From Saccoglossus kowalevskii (Eukaryota > Hemichordata > Enteropneusta > Harrimaniidae), in contig NW_003154365.1 in NCBI RefSeq assembly GCF_000003605.2, positions 1 through 17,411 on the forward strand: DNA of 17,411 nucleotides, in the 5' to 3' direction. Position numbers and translations under genes: made by a program. This document shows positions 11,001 through 17,411 of the stretch, piece after piece; position 1 is the stretch's first letter, and each line of letters opens with the position of its first letter. The notes below the pieces were generated by a model, which saw nothing but the letters and a program-made list of their open reading frames with translations, searched no databases and was not told the origin of the DNA.

Positions 11001-13258
11001 TTATATCGTCCTGCTGTATCGAAATTCGGTCAATTTGGTCTAGTACTTATGGGATACATAAGCAACAACCATGCTGGAAGAACTTTACTTTTTTTAAATT
11101 AAATGATCAAAAGTTCATAGGCATAGAGATGTAATTGGAATGGATGACACATAGGAGTATCTAGCCTGATGACTTGGAAATGAATCAGTGCTGATATAGT
11201 GTGGATATCGTTGTTTGTATATGATTTACTGATATATGAGTGATTCCAGAGTACTATGATGGCTTAATTGTCGTGTTATTAAACCTACGCCAGGTACCAG
11301 TGAACGTTACGTTCAGAACCTTTTCGACTGAACAAAGACACACACACAGATCGAGATCGTGTCAACTTCTCTAGACTTAGTCGCCCGTCTAGAACTCTCC
11401 AAGACAGAATGCCTCGGGGAAAAGTTTCCCAAGACTCTCTCGCTCGTGGAGCACTCTCAAGACTGACCCAGACTCTATTTATTTACTTCCCAAACTTTAA
11501 CCTATCACAAGGAAATTTAAAAGCTTAAGGCGTAGCTTTAAAAAAAATCAACTCGCATGTAGCCAATCACACGAAGTACTTAACACGTCATATATACTTG
11601 ATTAATTGTCCGCTATATCAAAAGACTACACTTACCAAACTGTCAGAAATAACGGTCGGTTAGCAAAGTTCATATCGTAATTAGTTCCATTCACTGACTC
11701 AAGTTCCGTCCAGGACCTCGTATACACCAAAATGATGACAGGTTATGGGGAAAGTGTTGAAGGATATAAACCAGCACTTCACATGAAACCAGTCATCAAA
11801 TCGGATAAGTGACGGATCTCTAAACACATGGAAATAAATCATGACAGTACCCTAACAATAATCGTGTTTGCTATTGAAATCAGGTATAAATCCCGAATAT
11901 ATTCAAACGCACAGCAACACCAATGTACGAGACTGCGTAAAGTATAACTGATATAGAATAGTTTTATTTTAATAGATATCAGTTAAGGTGATCAGGCATT
12001 GGTGATTTCAACAAACAATTCATATGTTATGTCCAGTTTTTATTTGAGCGACCATATACGTTATTTTGTTTTCCAGCATGTATGACAATGGTAAATCCAA
12101 TGCAATGATACAACGATCCAAAATTATTCTTGGCTTCGAGGAGAAATTAACTGATAAAGAAAGAAAACACCTTCGTAAAGAATGTGCTCATGCCGAAGAC
12201 TATAGCGTCAACGGGGATGGAAAAGAAGATATGATACAGATTACATACAAAGAAGAGGTAGTTTGTATATGGTTTATACTGACATTTGAGTAACACAAAT
12301 GTTAGAAATTAGCAAAAAAGCAATTTCCCGCGAGTCACTTAATGTCAATAAAATAATTCAATTAAGTTGGTGAATCACTTATATTCAATCTTAACATGGT
12401 GAATGTTAACTAAACAATATTGACAGTGAAAATCCCTTTTCTGTTCAAATAGCACTGTTAAAAAATACTATTTTAAATGTTTCATTTCAATGTCACTTGT
12501 GTGCAATGCGCATTGCTGAGCCATAAACTACCCAGTTGCAATTTACAACGCAAAGACATACATATTTACTTCAGAAATGTAGATTAACATATAATAGTAT
12601 ATGGCAACGATTGATTGGGAAATTATACAAATTCAATTCTAAGAGATTATAAACTGTTCCGCCTCTTGCCAAACAATTGCTTTTCGTAACTATGGGTTCA
12701 TCAAGTGCCCTGCAATGTGCGCAAAGTTATATTTTAAGACTGCAATGAAGGTTACAAATTGCAAATGTCTTTAAATTTATCCTTGAAAGACACAAATGTG
12801 AAGCTACCAATGAGCTTTACATCTGTTGATACAGACAGGTAGCTGGAGACTGTAAATGGTTTTCATTCATTCATGTACCAACATCCGCTATGTCCTTCAA
12901 TATATTAAAACAAAACATGTAAAATAGCATGACCATTTAAGATTCTGCCTGAAATAGCTAGACCGAATGGATAATAAAAGGTAGTCAATCAAATGACAGA
13001 CAGTGGAAATCCAAATAAGAACACTACTTGATTAACACGTGCCCCAAGTGTAGAGAAATAAATTATTCGTTTGGATACTTTAAAAGCAAATTATGCAAAA
13101 ATAATATTTTTTAATGGAATACTTCACTGTATCCAAATATTGCACCTGAATCTTTACATTTCCTTCCATTCAAGGGACAAGAAAATAAATGGTATCTTCT
13201 GAAATCGTCGACAACGAGAAATACCTGTCTGGAAGTACTGAATAGTCTAAGTCAATAA
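4985..13258 (+). CDS. TRP-type cation channel with ankyrin repeats (15 exons, 574 aa)
   Basis: The coding join is 4985-5090, 5471-5623, 5752-5864, 6473-6566, 6957-6982, 7164-7255, 7828-7957, 8145-8222, 8452-8564, 9161-9408, 9777-9860, 10359-10465, 10769-10884, 12077-12257, 13175-13258. All introns are GT-AG, and the 1725 nt (574 codons plus stop) stay in frame. Visible parts are about three ankyrin repeats (residues 45-136); a pre-S1 linker with the TRPV/TRPA hallmark HPVFRKSIEIKW (179-190); S1 about 202-218, S2 230-250, S3 307-325, S4 358-376, S5 400-420, a pore loop with LVDDY (441-445) and S6 464-483; then a charged post-S6 helix (QRSKIIL). The family conducts cations across membranes, often as sensory tetramers; the stimulus here is unknown. 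Both N-terminus and total length are short for TRPV or TRPA. The start ATG has A at -3 and G at +4. The exact TRP subfamily is uncertain. Confidence 0.85.
5091..5470 (+). other. Intron 1
   Basis: This 380-bp phase-1 intron, GTGAGT to CATAG, contains no additional feature. A closer AG (5479-5480) would shift the frame out of the ankyrin repeat, so the 5470 acceptor is preferred. Confidence 0.6.
5471..5623 (+). CDS. Channel exon 2: ankyrin repeats 1 and 2 (start)
   Basis: This exon encodes residues 36-86. Ankyrin repeat 1 begins TTQLHYAAFNGD and ends at the DADG turn; repeat 2 opens with RTPLMLAALN, close to the TPLHLAA consensus. The phase-1 donor is A|GTATGT. Confidence 0.85.
5752..5864 (+). 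CDS. Channel exon 3: ankyrin repeats 2 (end) and 3 (start)
   Basis: This exon encodes residues 87-124. It completes ankyrin repeat 2 (MLLLREGAQVTVTEKHG) and starts a degenerate third repeat. The acceptor TTTTTTAG and donor GTAAGG are strong. It ends in phase 0. Confidence 0.87.
5865..6472 (+). other. Intron 3, carrying a foldback insertion
   Basis: This 608-bp intron contains an AT-only tract (about 5871-5894), the GC-rich foldback element 5897-6026, and a further relatively GC-rich stretch to about 6160 that may belong to the same insertion. No exon is evident; overlapping open frames on both strands are by-products of the foldback. Confidence 0.6.
5897..6026. mobile_element. 130-bp foldback/MITE-like element
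   Basis: Two arms of about 38 bp are inverted copies of each other, matching at about 31 of 38 positions. The left arm begins AGGTTATTAAGAGGATATCG; the right arm on the other strand begins AGGTTATCACGAGGATACCG. Weaker pairing continues inward. The centre is strikingly GC-rich beside AT-rich flanks. The size and shape fit a miniature inverted-repeat transposable element. I see no clear target duplication, so family and true ends are unknown. Confidence 0.6.
6473..6566 (+). CDS. Channel exon 4: end of ankyrin repeat 3 and linker
   Basis: This exon encodes residues 125-155. ALDRLHEKD resembles the final helix of an ankyrin repeat; YDLKILEKGETN starts the linker toward S1. The donor at 6567 (GTAGGT), not the GT four bases downstream, keeps the frame with exon 5. 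Confidence 0.83.
6567..6956 (+). other. Intron 4, with repeat-like segment
   Basis: This 390-bp intron contains the hairpin motif GCTGCAAGCAGC near 6710 and a stretch to about 6870 that is open for roughly 60 codons in one frame. A second small hairpin, TACCCACGTTGATGGGTA, follows. This may be a degraded interspersed repeat. Confidence 0.4.
6957..6982 (+). CDS. Channel exon 5: 26-nt microexon
   Basis: This exon supplies residues 156-164 (AETPYTRSP) between a phase-1 and a phase-0 junction, bordered by TTTTCAG and GTAAGA. It bridges exons 4 and 6 so that the TPxxxSPLQAVV linker typical of the region before S1 is rebuilt. Skipping it would shift the frame. Confidence 0.8.
7164..7255 (+). CDS. 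Channel exon 6: pre-S1 linker
   Basis: This exon encodes residues 165-195. LLEVIDHPVFRKSIEIKW is the strongest family mark in the protein: TRPV and TRPA channels carry a similar HPV...KW..F segment just before S1. The acceptor TTTTTGCAG and donor GTAATA are clean. It ends in phase 2. Confidence 0.9.
7256..7827 (+). other. Intron 6
   Basis: This 572-bp AT-rich intron holds nothing recognisable except a run of 12 G at 7745-7756, which is prone to length error. Confidence 0.6.
7828..7957 (+). CDS. Channel exon 7: S1 and start of S2
   Basis: This exon encodes residues 195-238. LLWNLLFVVLWSMLAVV is the first membrane segment, followed by a short loop (KPHARGCYEFPLD) and the beginning of S2. The phase-0 donor is TGG|GTAGGA. 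Confidence 0.88.
8145..8222 (+). CDS. Channel exon 8: S2
   Basis: This exon encodes residues 239-264. MAILCTIWFIVQEY finishes S2, then a highly charged cytoplasmic stretch follows (REYKESREKRK). Both junctions are phase 0. Confidence 0.87.
8452..8564 (+). CDS. Channel exon 9: S2-S3 loop
   Basis: This exon encodes residues 265-302, mostly basic and charged (LLKCIRKSAEKYEEKVECKR), ending FYGYW before S3. The phase-2 donor (TG|GTAGGT at 8565) lies inside the first unit of a tandem repeat that copies the donor downstream. Confidence 0.86.
8550..8649 (+). repeat. Four tandem 25-bp copies of the exon 9/intron 9 junction
   Basis: Units lie at 8550-8574, 8575-8599, 8600-8624 and 8625-8649, each close to CTTTTATGGCTATTGGTAGG plus TTGAA. 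The first two units are identical; the third changes TTGG to TTAG and the fourth has several changes. The first unit spans the last 15 exonic bases and the first 10 intronic bases, so potential donors recur every 25 bp. Confidence 0.93.
8565..9160 (+). other. Intron 9
   Basis: This 596-bp intron begins with the junction-derived tandem repeat and ends with a long pyrimidine tract TTTTTTCCAG. Apart from the repeat I see nothing in it. Confidence 0.6.
9161..9408 (+). CDS. Channel exon 10: S3, extracellular loop, S4
   Basis: This exon encodes residues 302-384. WFVYFLLTVVVLTHLID is S3. The following loop (about 328-357) is acidic and carries two N-glycosylation sequons, NDT at 337 and NES at 351, consistent with an extracellular position. 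WFAFTIIFVWFRLYKSI is S4, with Arg373, Lys376 and Arg379 near its inner end. The phase-1 donor is GG|GTAAGT. Confidence 0.88.
9409..9776 (+). other. Intron 10, with an in-frame alternative donor
   Basis: This 368-bp intron keeps the exon 10 frame open for 20 codons to a second strong donor (G|GTAAGT, GT at 9469-9470) with the same phase, then meets a stop at 9498-9500. A longer open stretch at about 9570-9720 is out of phase with the neighbours and lacks homology. Confidence 0.5.
9777..9860 (+). CDS. Channel exon 11: S4-S5 linker and S5
   Basis: This exon encodes residues 385-412. Joined to exon 10 it reads HLGPFILVVYIVLGDAGKF, matching the TRPV-type S4-S5 linker pattern (GP(Y/F).....I..GD...F), then S5. 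This continuity is the argument for splicing exon 10 directly to exon 11. Confidence 0.88.
9861..10358 (+). other. Intron 11
   Basis: This 498-bp AT-rich intron runs from GTAAGT to TTTCCTAG, with nothing further recognised. Confidence 0.6.
10359..10465 (+). CDS. Channel exon 12: end of S5 and pore loop
   Basis: This exon encodes residues 413-448. TCAFWMIFGG closes S5. ESVIATMFTLFRMALVDDY has the pore-helix-plus-filter layout of TRP channels, with paired aspartates 443-444 at the expected filter position. The phase-0 donor is GAG|GTACGA. The filter assignment is inference from position. Confidence 0.87.
10466..10768 (+). other. Intron 12
   Basis: This 303-bp intron ends TATCACAG. Nothing further was recognised. 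Confidence 0.6.
10769..10884 (+). CDS. Channel exon 13: post-filter turret and S6
   Basis: This exon encodes residues 449-487. After GLRDANRVMADIMVG comes S6, LYLLIAAVIYLSIFIAMLS, ending with the IAMLS motif found at the inner gate of TRPV/TRPA-like channels. It ends in phase 2 before GTAAGA. Confidence 0.9.
10885..12076 (+). other. Intron 13, carrying a probable solo LTR
   Basis: This is the longest intron (1192 bp), between S6 and the cytoplasmic tail. About half of it is the LTR-like insertion 11274-11857. The rest is AT-rich with no other feature seen. Confidence 0.6.
11274..11857 (-). mobile_element. Probable solo long terminal repeat (minus orientation)
   Basis: The 584-bp segment begins TGTTA and ends TAACA. 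Read on the minus strand it starts TGTTAGGGTACTGTCATG, as many Gypsy-type LTRs do, and ends AATAACA. An AATAAA on the minus strand (plus 11478-11483) would be its polyadenylation signal. The body, especially 11290-11470, is more GC-rich than the intron around it. No flanking coding sequence or second LTR is present. A 7-bp direct repeat TCGTGTT occurs at 11271-11277 and 11862-11868, but it overlaps the presumed left end, so exact boundaries are uncertain. Confidence 0.5.
12077..12257 (+). CDS. Channel exon 14: post-S6 cytoplasmic helix
   Basis: This exon encodes residues 487-547. SMYDNGKSNAMIQRSKIIL is the proximal tail immediately after S6, where TRP channels have the gating (TRP) helix; a charged helical stretch and an acidic segment follow. 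The paralog at 16822-17017 aligns along the whole exon with about half the residues identical and the same exon borders, which confirms this exon. Without splicing, translation would run 11 codons to a stop at 12291-12293. Confidence 0.92.
12258..13174 (+). other. Intron 14
   Basis: This 917-bp intron, GTAGTT to TTCAAG, contains only AT-rich sequence. The donor is supported by its equivalence to the paralog's donor (AAG|GTATGG). Confidence 0.55.
13175..13258 (+). CDS. Channel exon 15: C-terminal tail and stop
   Basis: This exon encodes residues 548-574 and the stop TAA at 13256-13258. The acceptor CCATTCAAG|GGA and first residues (G.E.KWYLLK) parallel the paralog exon 16478-16554 (GRKKTLYLL), both starting in phase 0. 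Beyond that the two diverge: here the frame terminates, whereas the paralog splices to another exon. Support is homology at the 5' side only. Confidence 0.65.
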   Translation, partial: GQENKWYLLKSSTTRNTCLEVLNSLSQ

Positions 13259-14733
13259 CGAAGAAATTGAATGGGTGCAGAAAATAACAAACGATCTTTG
13301 GAGAAGAGAAGACAGTCAAGAAACTATTACGTGTCAGATAATACAATGTCCTTTATAAAAACTGGATTATATTGTTCAACATAGTTAATTCAATTATCTT
13401 TGGCCCTAGCTTTACGTTTGTATGCCATGTGTTTATGTTTAGATTTAGTCGAAAGCCACAATGCACAATGTAATAAGTATTAAGATATACGAGGTGGAAA
13501 AATCTACGCTTGTTGTAATGATACAAAAATTGTCATTTAATTGCAGTTGTTAAGAATTGTTGCCTACAATAGCTCGCTGTTAGCTTTGCTTGTTATATTA
13601 TCACATTATTTAGTGAGTTCAGTCAAATCTAACCATTTAAAATATAAGTATTTAGTATCATCAAATTTGACGTATTTTTCACCATCTACTATATATAGCT
13701 GATATAATAGAAGTGGTTTTGCTTAAATATTATAATTACTGGGAACATTTAAACAATTTGTTGTATCTGTATAATTATGTTCTGTTTTATTGCAAAATCT
13801 TTCATAAATCTTTTAGCACAACATCGAATTCGTAGTGAATTTGTACGATCTGTATTTGTACATTGTTGTTTGGTCTTTAATAAAACAGTAACTGATTTAA
13901 GGTGTTATTTATGTAGTTGTCGTTACTTTTACTCATTTCCCCTATAATGTAGAAATTGAATAACTTATATAACTTTTGCAACTTGTACCTGGTATTTCTT
14001 TTAAAAACATAGTACGTGGATACCACAATATATTGATATGTAATGTAATATACAGAGAAGAATCTCTTTGTAGAAAGGGCAAAAGTGGATGTTTGTTAAC
14101 TGAAAATAGGTGATACTAGTGTATGTAGTACTTATTACAGCCGCGGATATCGCATCATCTTCAAAAGTGTTTTTTTGGTATTGTGATTAATCAAAATTCC
14201 ATGGTCATGTTGATTTCCTGGTTAATATGCACATGTGCTGTTGGTCGTGGAGTTTATGGATTGCTTCGTAGATTATTGGGAAATTTTAATCTAGACATAC
14301 ATACCTGTATGACAGGTTATGTGTTTAAAAAAATGTTAATTTGGTCTCAAACTAAATAAATCTGCACAATCACCAATACGCAATTTGGATATACGTGTTG
14401 AAATTAAACAATGCTGTGATCAAGTTGTTGAGGTGCGTAGTGATCACTTATAAATAGGCCACATAGTGAAATGTTTTGCGTAACAGATGAGTCGTCAAAT
14501 ATAGGATCATATTTTACCGAGGATATTGGTTCGATTTTGCGAGTCACCCCTAGCATTTGTACGCATTCGGTGTCACAAATCACATGCTTCGATTATAGTC
14601 AAATTTGACTACAGTTACTCACAATATGTTATCCGTGCTTGTAATTCAATTCAAAATTGCCGACTGTTGGTCATTTCAGATTTATTTGTACGTGAATATG
14701 CCTTTTGTTCGGATTTTTCACACCTTTCCAGAT
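13259..14733. other. Intergenic region between convergent channel genes (left part)
   Basis: This should hold the 3' UTR of the first channel gene. It contains a stretch (about 13253-13310) whose translation in another frame, EEIEWVQKI, resembles part of the paralog's last exon, an acceptor-preceded 51-codon open frame at 13547-13702, and an AATAAA at 13879-13884. No other gene was seen. Confidence 0.5.
13879..13884 (+). terminator. Candidate polyadenylation signal of the plus-strand channel gene
   Basis: AATAAA lies about 620 bp past the stop codon of exon 15, followed within 60 nt by GT-rich sequence (GGTGTTATTTATGTAGTTGT). It is a plausible 3' end, but other A/T hexamers exist nearby. Confidence 0.3.
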
Positions 14734-15346
14734 GCAAGAACACGTCCAATGCTCGAGGATGAATTTGGAGATGTGCCAAGAAGACTGATTACACAGGATG
14801 AAACTTGGGTCCATCACTATGAGATCAAAGCCCAGTCAATGCGGTGGACGCACTTGGAATTACCATTTCCAAAGTAGGCAAGGGTGCAGCCCTCCGTGGG
14901 CAAGGACATGCTCACAGTCTTCTAGGACCAGGACAGTGTAGTGATGACAGATTTCCTGGCAAAGGGTACTACAATTACAGGAGCCTCTTACGTTTCACTT
15001 TTGATAAAATTAAGAGAAGCTATCAAAATCAAGAGGCGGGGCAAGATCAGCAAAGGTATCCTCCTCCTTCAGGACAACACTCCGGTTCACAACTCGCATG
15101 TCACCAGATCAGAAGCATGGGCGTGTGGCTATGAAATCCACCCCCATTCCTCTTACTTTCCTGACCTTGCACCCGCTGACTTTCATCTTTGAAAGGAAAG
15201 CGTTTCCCAGATGATGCAGCCTTGACTTCTGACATGGTTGGAGGACCAACCTGGGGGTGTTCTACAAAAACGGTGTCCAGAGCTGCATTAAACAATGGGA
15301 GAAATGAATAACACTGGGGGGTTCCTATGTAGAGAATGACTTATAA
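14734..15346 (+). pseudogene. Mariner transposase pseudogene (DD34D)
   Basis: In one frame the catalytic core of a mariner transposase is readable. DETWVHHYE carries the first aspartate (codon 14797-14799), LLLQDNTPVHNS the second (15073-15075) and PDLAPADFHL the third (15178-15180); 34 residues separate the last two, the mariner DD34D spacing. In-frame stops sit at 14875-14877, at 14923-14925 (where a tryptophan is expected in the TVFWD segment) and at 15190-15192. After the last stop the similarity continues in other frames (KRFPDDAA, then GVQSCIKQWEK and GSYVEN before a TAA at 15344-15346), so at least two frameshifts follow. In intact elements the enzyme cuts and pastes DNA at TA sites; this copy is dead. 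Confidence 0.9.
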
Positions 15347-15418
15347 CTGTGCCTAGTTTTATTAATCTCCTGCTATGTGAAATGGGTCAGGGACATTACT
15401 TATTGAACACGGCTCGTA
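14734..15418 (+). mobile_element. 5'-truncated mariner transposon copy
   Basis: The segment holds the C-terminal two-thirds of a mariner transposase and ends near 15416 in sequence whose reverse complement reads CGAGCCGTGTTCAATAAGTA, the form of a mariner terminal repeat, followed by TA. I could not find a matching left repeat or the N-terminal helix-turn-helix region in the preceding 400 bp, so the 5' part is lost or too decayed to see. Confidence 0.75.
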
Positions 15419-16229
15419 TTTAACATGAATATCGATGTACCTAAAGGACACCGGCTTCCTAACTGGCCAACTTTTCTTGCATAGAATGGGTAATTATAAG
15501 TGTATATCACATATTTGCTATTCCTGTGCCAAACGCCAAATACACACATTGACTAACATTTAGTGAGATACTTCACTTGTTCTAACAATATGTGGGTGTA
15601 ACGATTTGAACTTACACCTCGTATAACATATAGTTAAATAGCTTTATTATAATCAAATTACAACTACTGAAGACAGGTGATTAGTTCAGGTGAAATGTTA
15701 TTATATACATCGACCTATACCTTTGGACATAAAACGATAACTTGACGTTGACATAGTAGAGGTCGGCGTACACATAATGCTTCTTCAATTGACAAGTGAG
15801 ATTACATGTGTGGTAGTTAATTAATACCAAATCCAAATAAAATACTTATTAATAGACGGCAACAGCAAATAGCAATGTCAACGACATGGGCGGAATCGAT
15901 CATATGATTGAGCTATGTATAATTATCGAAAAAGCTCTATTGCAAAACAACTGTAATTTTACAAGAAAGAAACAATGTCTAACTTGAGTATTAAACATCA
16001 CATTTATTTAAACATGTAAGTATTTTTTTACAATGTTCAGAATTGATATAGCTCACTTGTTTATTCTGACAAATATGTGAGTATTCACACAGTAAAACAT
16101 TACTTTTCAAACATACACGAAAACACTATTGCTATTTTTAGACGCCAAATTGATTAGAATGCATTAATTTGTTATAGACGTAATACCCCTCGATGTACGT
16201 GGAAAATTAGATTCCCGGAAAAGGTCTTT
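15419..16229. other. Intergenic region between convergent channel genes (right part)
   Basis: AT-rich sequence of about 810 bp without a recognised gene. It should contain the 3' UTR of the minus-strand channel gene, with TTTATT (AATAAA on the minus strand) at 16003-16008 and 16060-16065 as candidate polyadenylation signals. Confidence 0.5.
16060..16065 (-). terminator. Candidate polyadenylation signal of the minus-strand channel gene
   Basis: AATAAA on the minus strand lies about 165 bp past the stop codon at 16230. A second copy lies at 16003-16008. Either could define the 3' end. Confidence 0.3.
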
Positions 16230-16329
16230 TCACCAGCTTCTCTTTCGTGCAGATGTTCTATTATACTTTTCAACTAGATCTTTGATCTCATCGTCCGATG
16301 TTCCAGAAGATTCAGCATCGTGGTTTTCA
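16230..16329 (-). CDS. Paralog terminal exon and stop
   Basis: This 100-nt exon follows the acceptor TTTCTCTCAAG. It encodes an acidic, serine-rich stretch (HDAESSGTSDDE), then KDLVEKYNRTSARKRSW and TGA. No clear counterpart is spliced into the plus-strand gene. Confidence 0.72.
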
Positions 16330-17017
16330 CTTGAGAGAAATATCGTATAATTATTGATATGATGACCAAATGGTTTTTTTGCCTTTATATTGTTATGATC
16401 ATTTGTTCACAGCAAACAAATTTAGTATAATCTAAATACTACAATTCCATGTATAATAATAGCTGTTATATACCCACCATGTACACTTGACTGTTCGTTT
16501 CAATTTATTTTTCAAGTCATTCAAGTCCAATAAATAGAGTGTCTTCTTTCTCCCCTTGAAAGAGAAATATCGTGTCTTTAGTATATAACCGAGAATATAA
16601 CTTTGATATAGCATAAACGGTGCTTACCCAATCTGTAAGGTGTGTTCTAGAATTGGTTTTCCAGTTACTATTGGTCGTTCCAGTCATTAACTGTTGTGGT
16701 ATCCATTCAATATAGCTATACCAGGAAAAGAATAAATGAGCACACTCTCTGACATATTTTTGAATATATTTTAAAGGTTGTTGGTAAAAAATATTTAAAT
16801 ATCTTTCCAATTTCACCATACCTTTTCTTTGAATGTAACCTCTATTACATCTTCTCTCTCTATCTCGTCGACGCTATATTCTTCTGCATAGGGATTTTCG
16901 TATTCACGAATATCTTTGCTGAATTCCTCTCGTTTTTCGTCAGATAAGTTGTCCTCCATGATTAGAATAATCTTCGATCTTTGCATCATTGCATTTGAAC
17001 TAGCTTTGTCATATATG
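16230..17017 (-). CDS. Paralogous TRP-type channel, last three exons (partial gene)
   Basis: In transcription order the exons are 17017-16822, 16554-16478 and 16329-16230, all bordered by AG acceptors and GT donors with matching phases (2, 0, 2), giving about 124 codons and a TGA stop. The first exon is the post-S6 tail (SIYDKASSNAMMQRSKIIL, then a charged helix), homologous throughout to 12077-12257 of the plus-strand gene. The second begins GRKKTLYLL and is basic. The third is acidic then basic, ending ARKRSW. Pore and membrane exons are not in the window; if intron lengths resemble the first gene they lie just beyond the right edge. The arrangement is tail to tail with the first gene, about 3 kb apart. 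Confidence 0.85.
16478..16554 (-). CDS. Paralog exon: basic C-terminal segment
   Basis: This 77-nt exon is preceded by CTCTTTCAAG and followed by G|GTGGGT. Its product is rich in Lys and Leu (LYLLDLNDLKNKLKR) and probably helical. It starts in phase 0 and ends in phase 2, exactly bridging its neighbours. A GT four bases downstream (GG|GTATAT) would be an alternative donor but breaks the frame with the last exon. Confidence 0.75.
16822..17017 (-). CDS. Paralog exon: post-S6 cytoplasmic helix
   Basis: This 196-nt exon encodes 66 residues including the split serine. It starts at TTCACAG|C and ends AAG|GTATGG. About half of the aligned residues match the plus-strand gene's exon 14, which is five codons shorter just before the shared (E)DYSV/EYSV segment. 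Reading through the donor gives a stop after two codons. Confidence 0.9.
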
Positions 17018-17411
17018 CTGTGAACAAATGTTATAATATATGTTACAATTGGAGGAATTAATTGTATGTAGTAATCAAGTAGAACATATATCGGATATAC
17101 CTTTATCAGTTCATTACATCATAGCAGCTGATCGTCATCAGCCAATCTACAAGCAGTGCAATGAAATCTTAATCAAATTGATGACACAAACAGTGAACAT
17201 AACGCCATTTTATTGTTAACAGCACGTCTGTTGTCTTTCCCATACAAATGCGTCAATATCAAGTAATTTAACCATATTTTGTTGGTATGGCAAACCCTCA
17301 GAAATGTGACATGATAAAAGTAACAGGATTAACGACACTTCAGTAGTGTATATCTACGTATTAATTGTGTTTTATATAATACCTTGCATTCTAATATAAA
17401 TTTCAGCTAAG
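17018..17411 (-). other. Intron of the paralogous channel, running off the window
   Basis: This sequence lies upstream of the post-S6 exon. By position it corresponds to intron 13 of the first gene, so an S6 exon is expected farther right. I found no S6-like coding sequence or donor in these 394 bp. Confidence 0.6.

Noticed and set aside
13492-13530. TACGAGGTGGAAAAATCTACG as left terminal repeat of the mariner
   Set aside because: It only loosely resembles the right repeat and would make the element about 1.9 kb with no N-terminal transposase sequence in between.
15101-15295. Minus-strand 64-codon frame
   Set aside because: It is antisense to the mariner transposase remnant, which is clearly readable on the plus strand.
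16432-16819. Minus-strand frames of 60 and 100 codons in the paralog
   Set aside because: They read through introns. Only 16478-16554 is kept as an exon because it has correct splice borders and phases and resembles exon 15 of the other gene.
1-17411. CRISPR arrays, rRNA, tRNA or bacterial operon structure
   Set aside because: No regularly spaced repeats, tRNA-like cloverleaf or rRNA-like sequence was seen, and the gene structure is eukaryotic.

Overview
The window is AT-rich, intron-rich animal DNA, most likely from an invertebrate. Short exons (26-248 bp) with clean GT-AG borders and conserved phases alternate with introns of about 80-1200 bp, and several eukaryotic transposon families are present. 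There are no operons, ribosome binding sites or CRISPR arrays. I cannot name the species. The conceptual proteins were assembled by hand from splice signals and reading-frame continuity.

Layout. Positions 1-440 hold nothing I can identify beyond short open stretches. Positions 441-1941 are a complete-ended but internally deleted pogo/Tigger-type DNA transposon, with perfect 23-bp terminal inverted repeats, TA target duplications and a remnant transposase carrying the DNA-binding helix-turn-helix. Positions 1944-4984 are non-coding and contain homopolymer runs. Positions 4985-13258 (+) hold one 15-exon gene that stays in frame from ATG to stop (574 codons). It encodes a compact TRP-type cation channel with about three ankyrin repeats, a TRPV/TRPA-style pre-S1 linker, six membrane segments, a pore loop with an acidic LVDDY sequence and a post-S6 coiled tail. 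Positions 16230-17017 (-) hold the last three exons of a paralogous channel facing the first gene tail to tail; its remaining exons lie beyond the right edge.

The interior of the first gene carries several insertions: a 130-bp foldback element in intron 3, a hairpin-containing repeat-like segment in intron 4, a 25-bp tandem repeat that copies the exon 9 splice donor, and a probable solo LTR in intron 13. A 5'-truncated mariner copy, with its DD34D triad still readable, lies between the two convergent genes.

The observations most worth checking are an in-frame second donor that would insert exactly 20 residues after S4, the multiplied exon 9 donor, the divergent C-termini of the two paralogs, and the identity of the acidic pore in this TRP branch.
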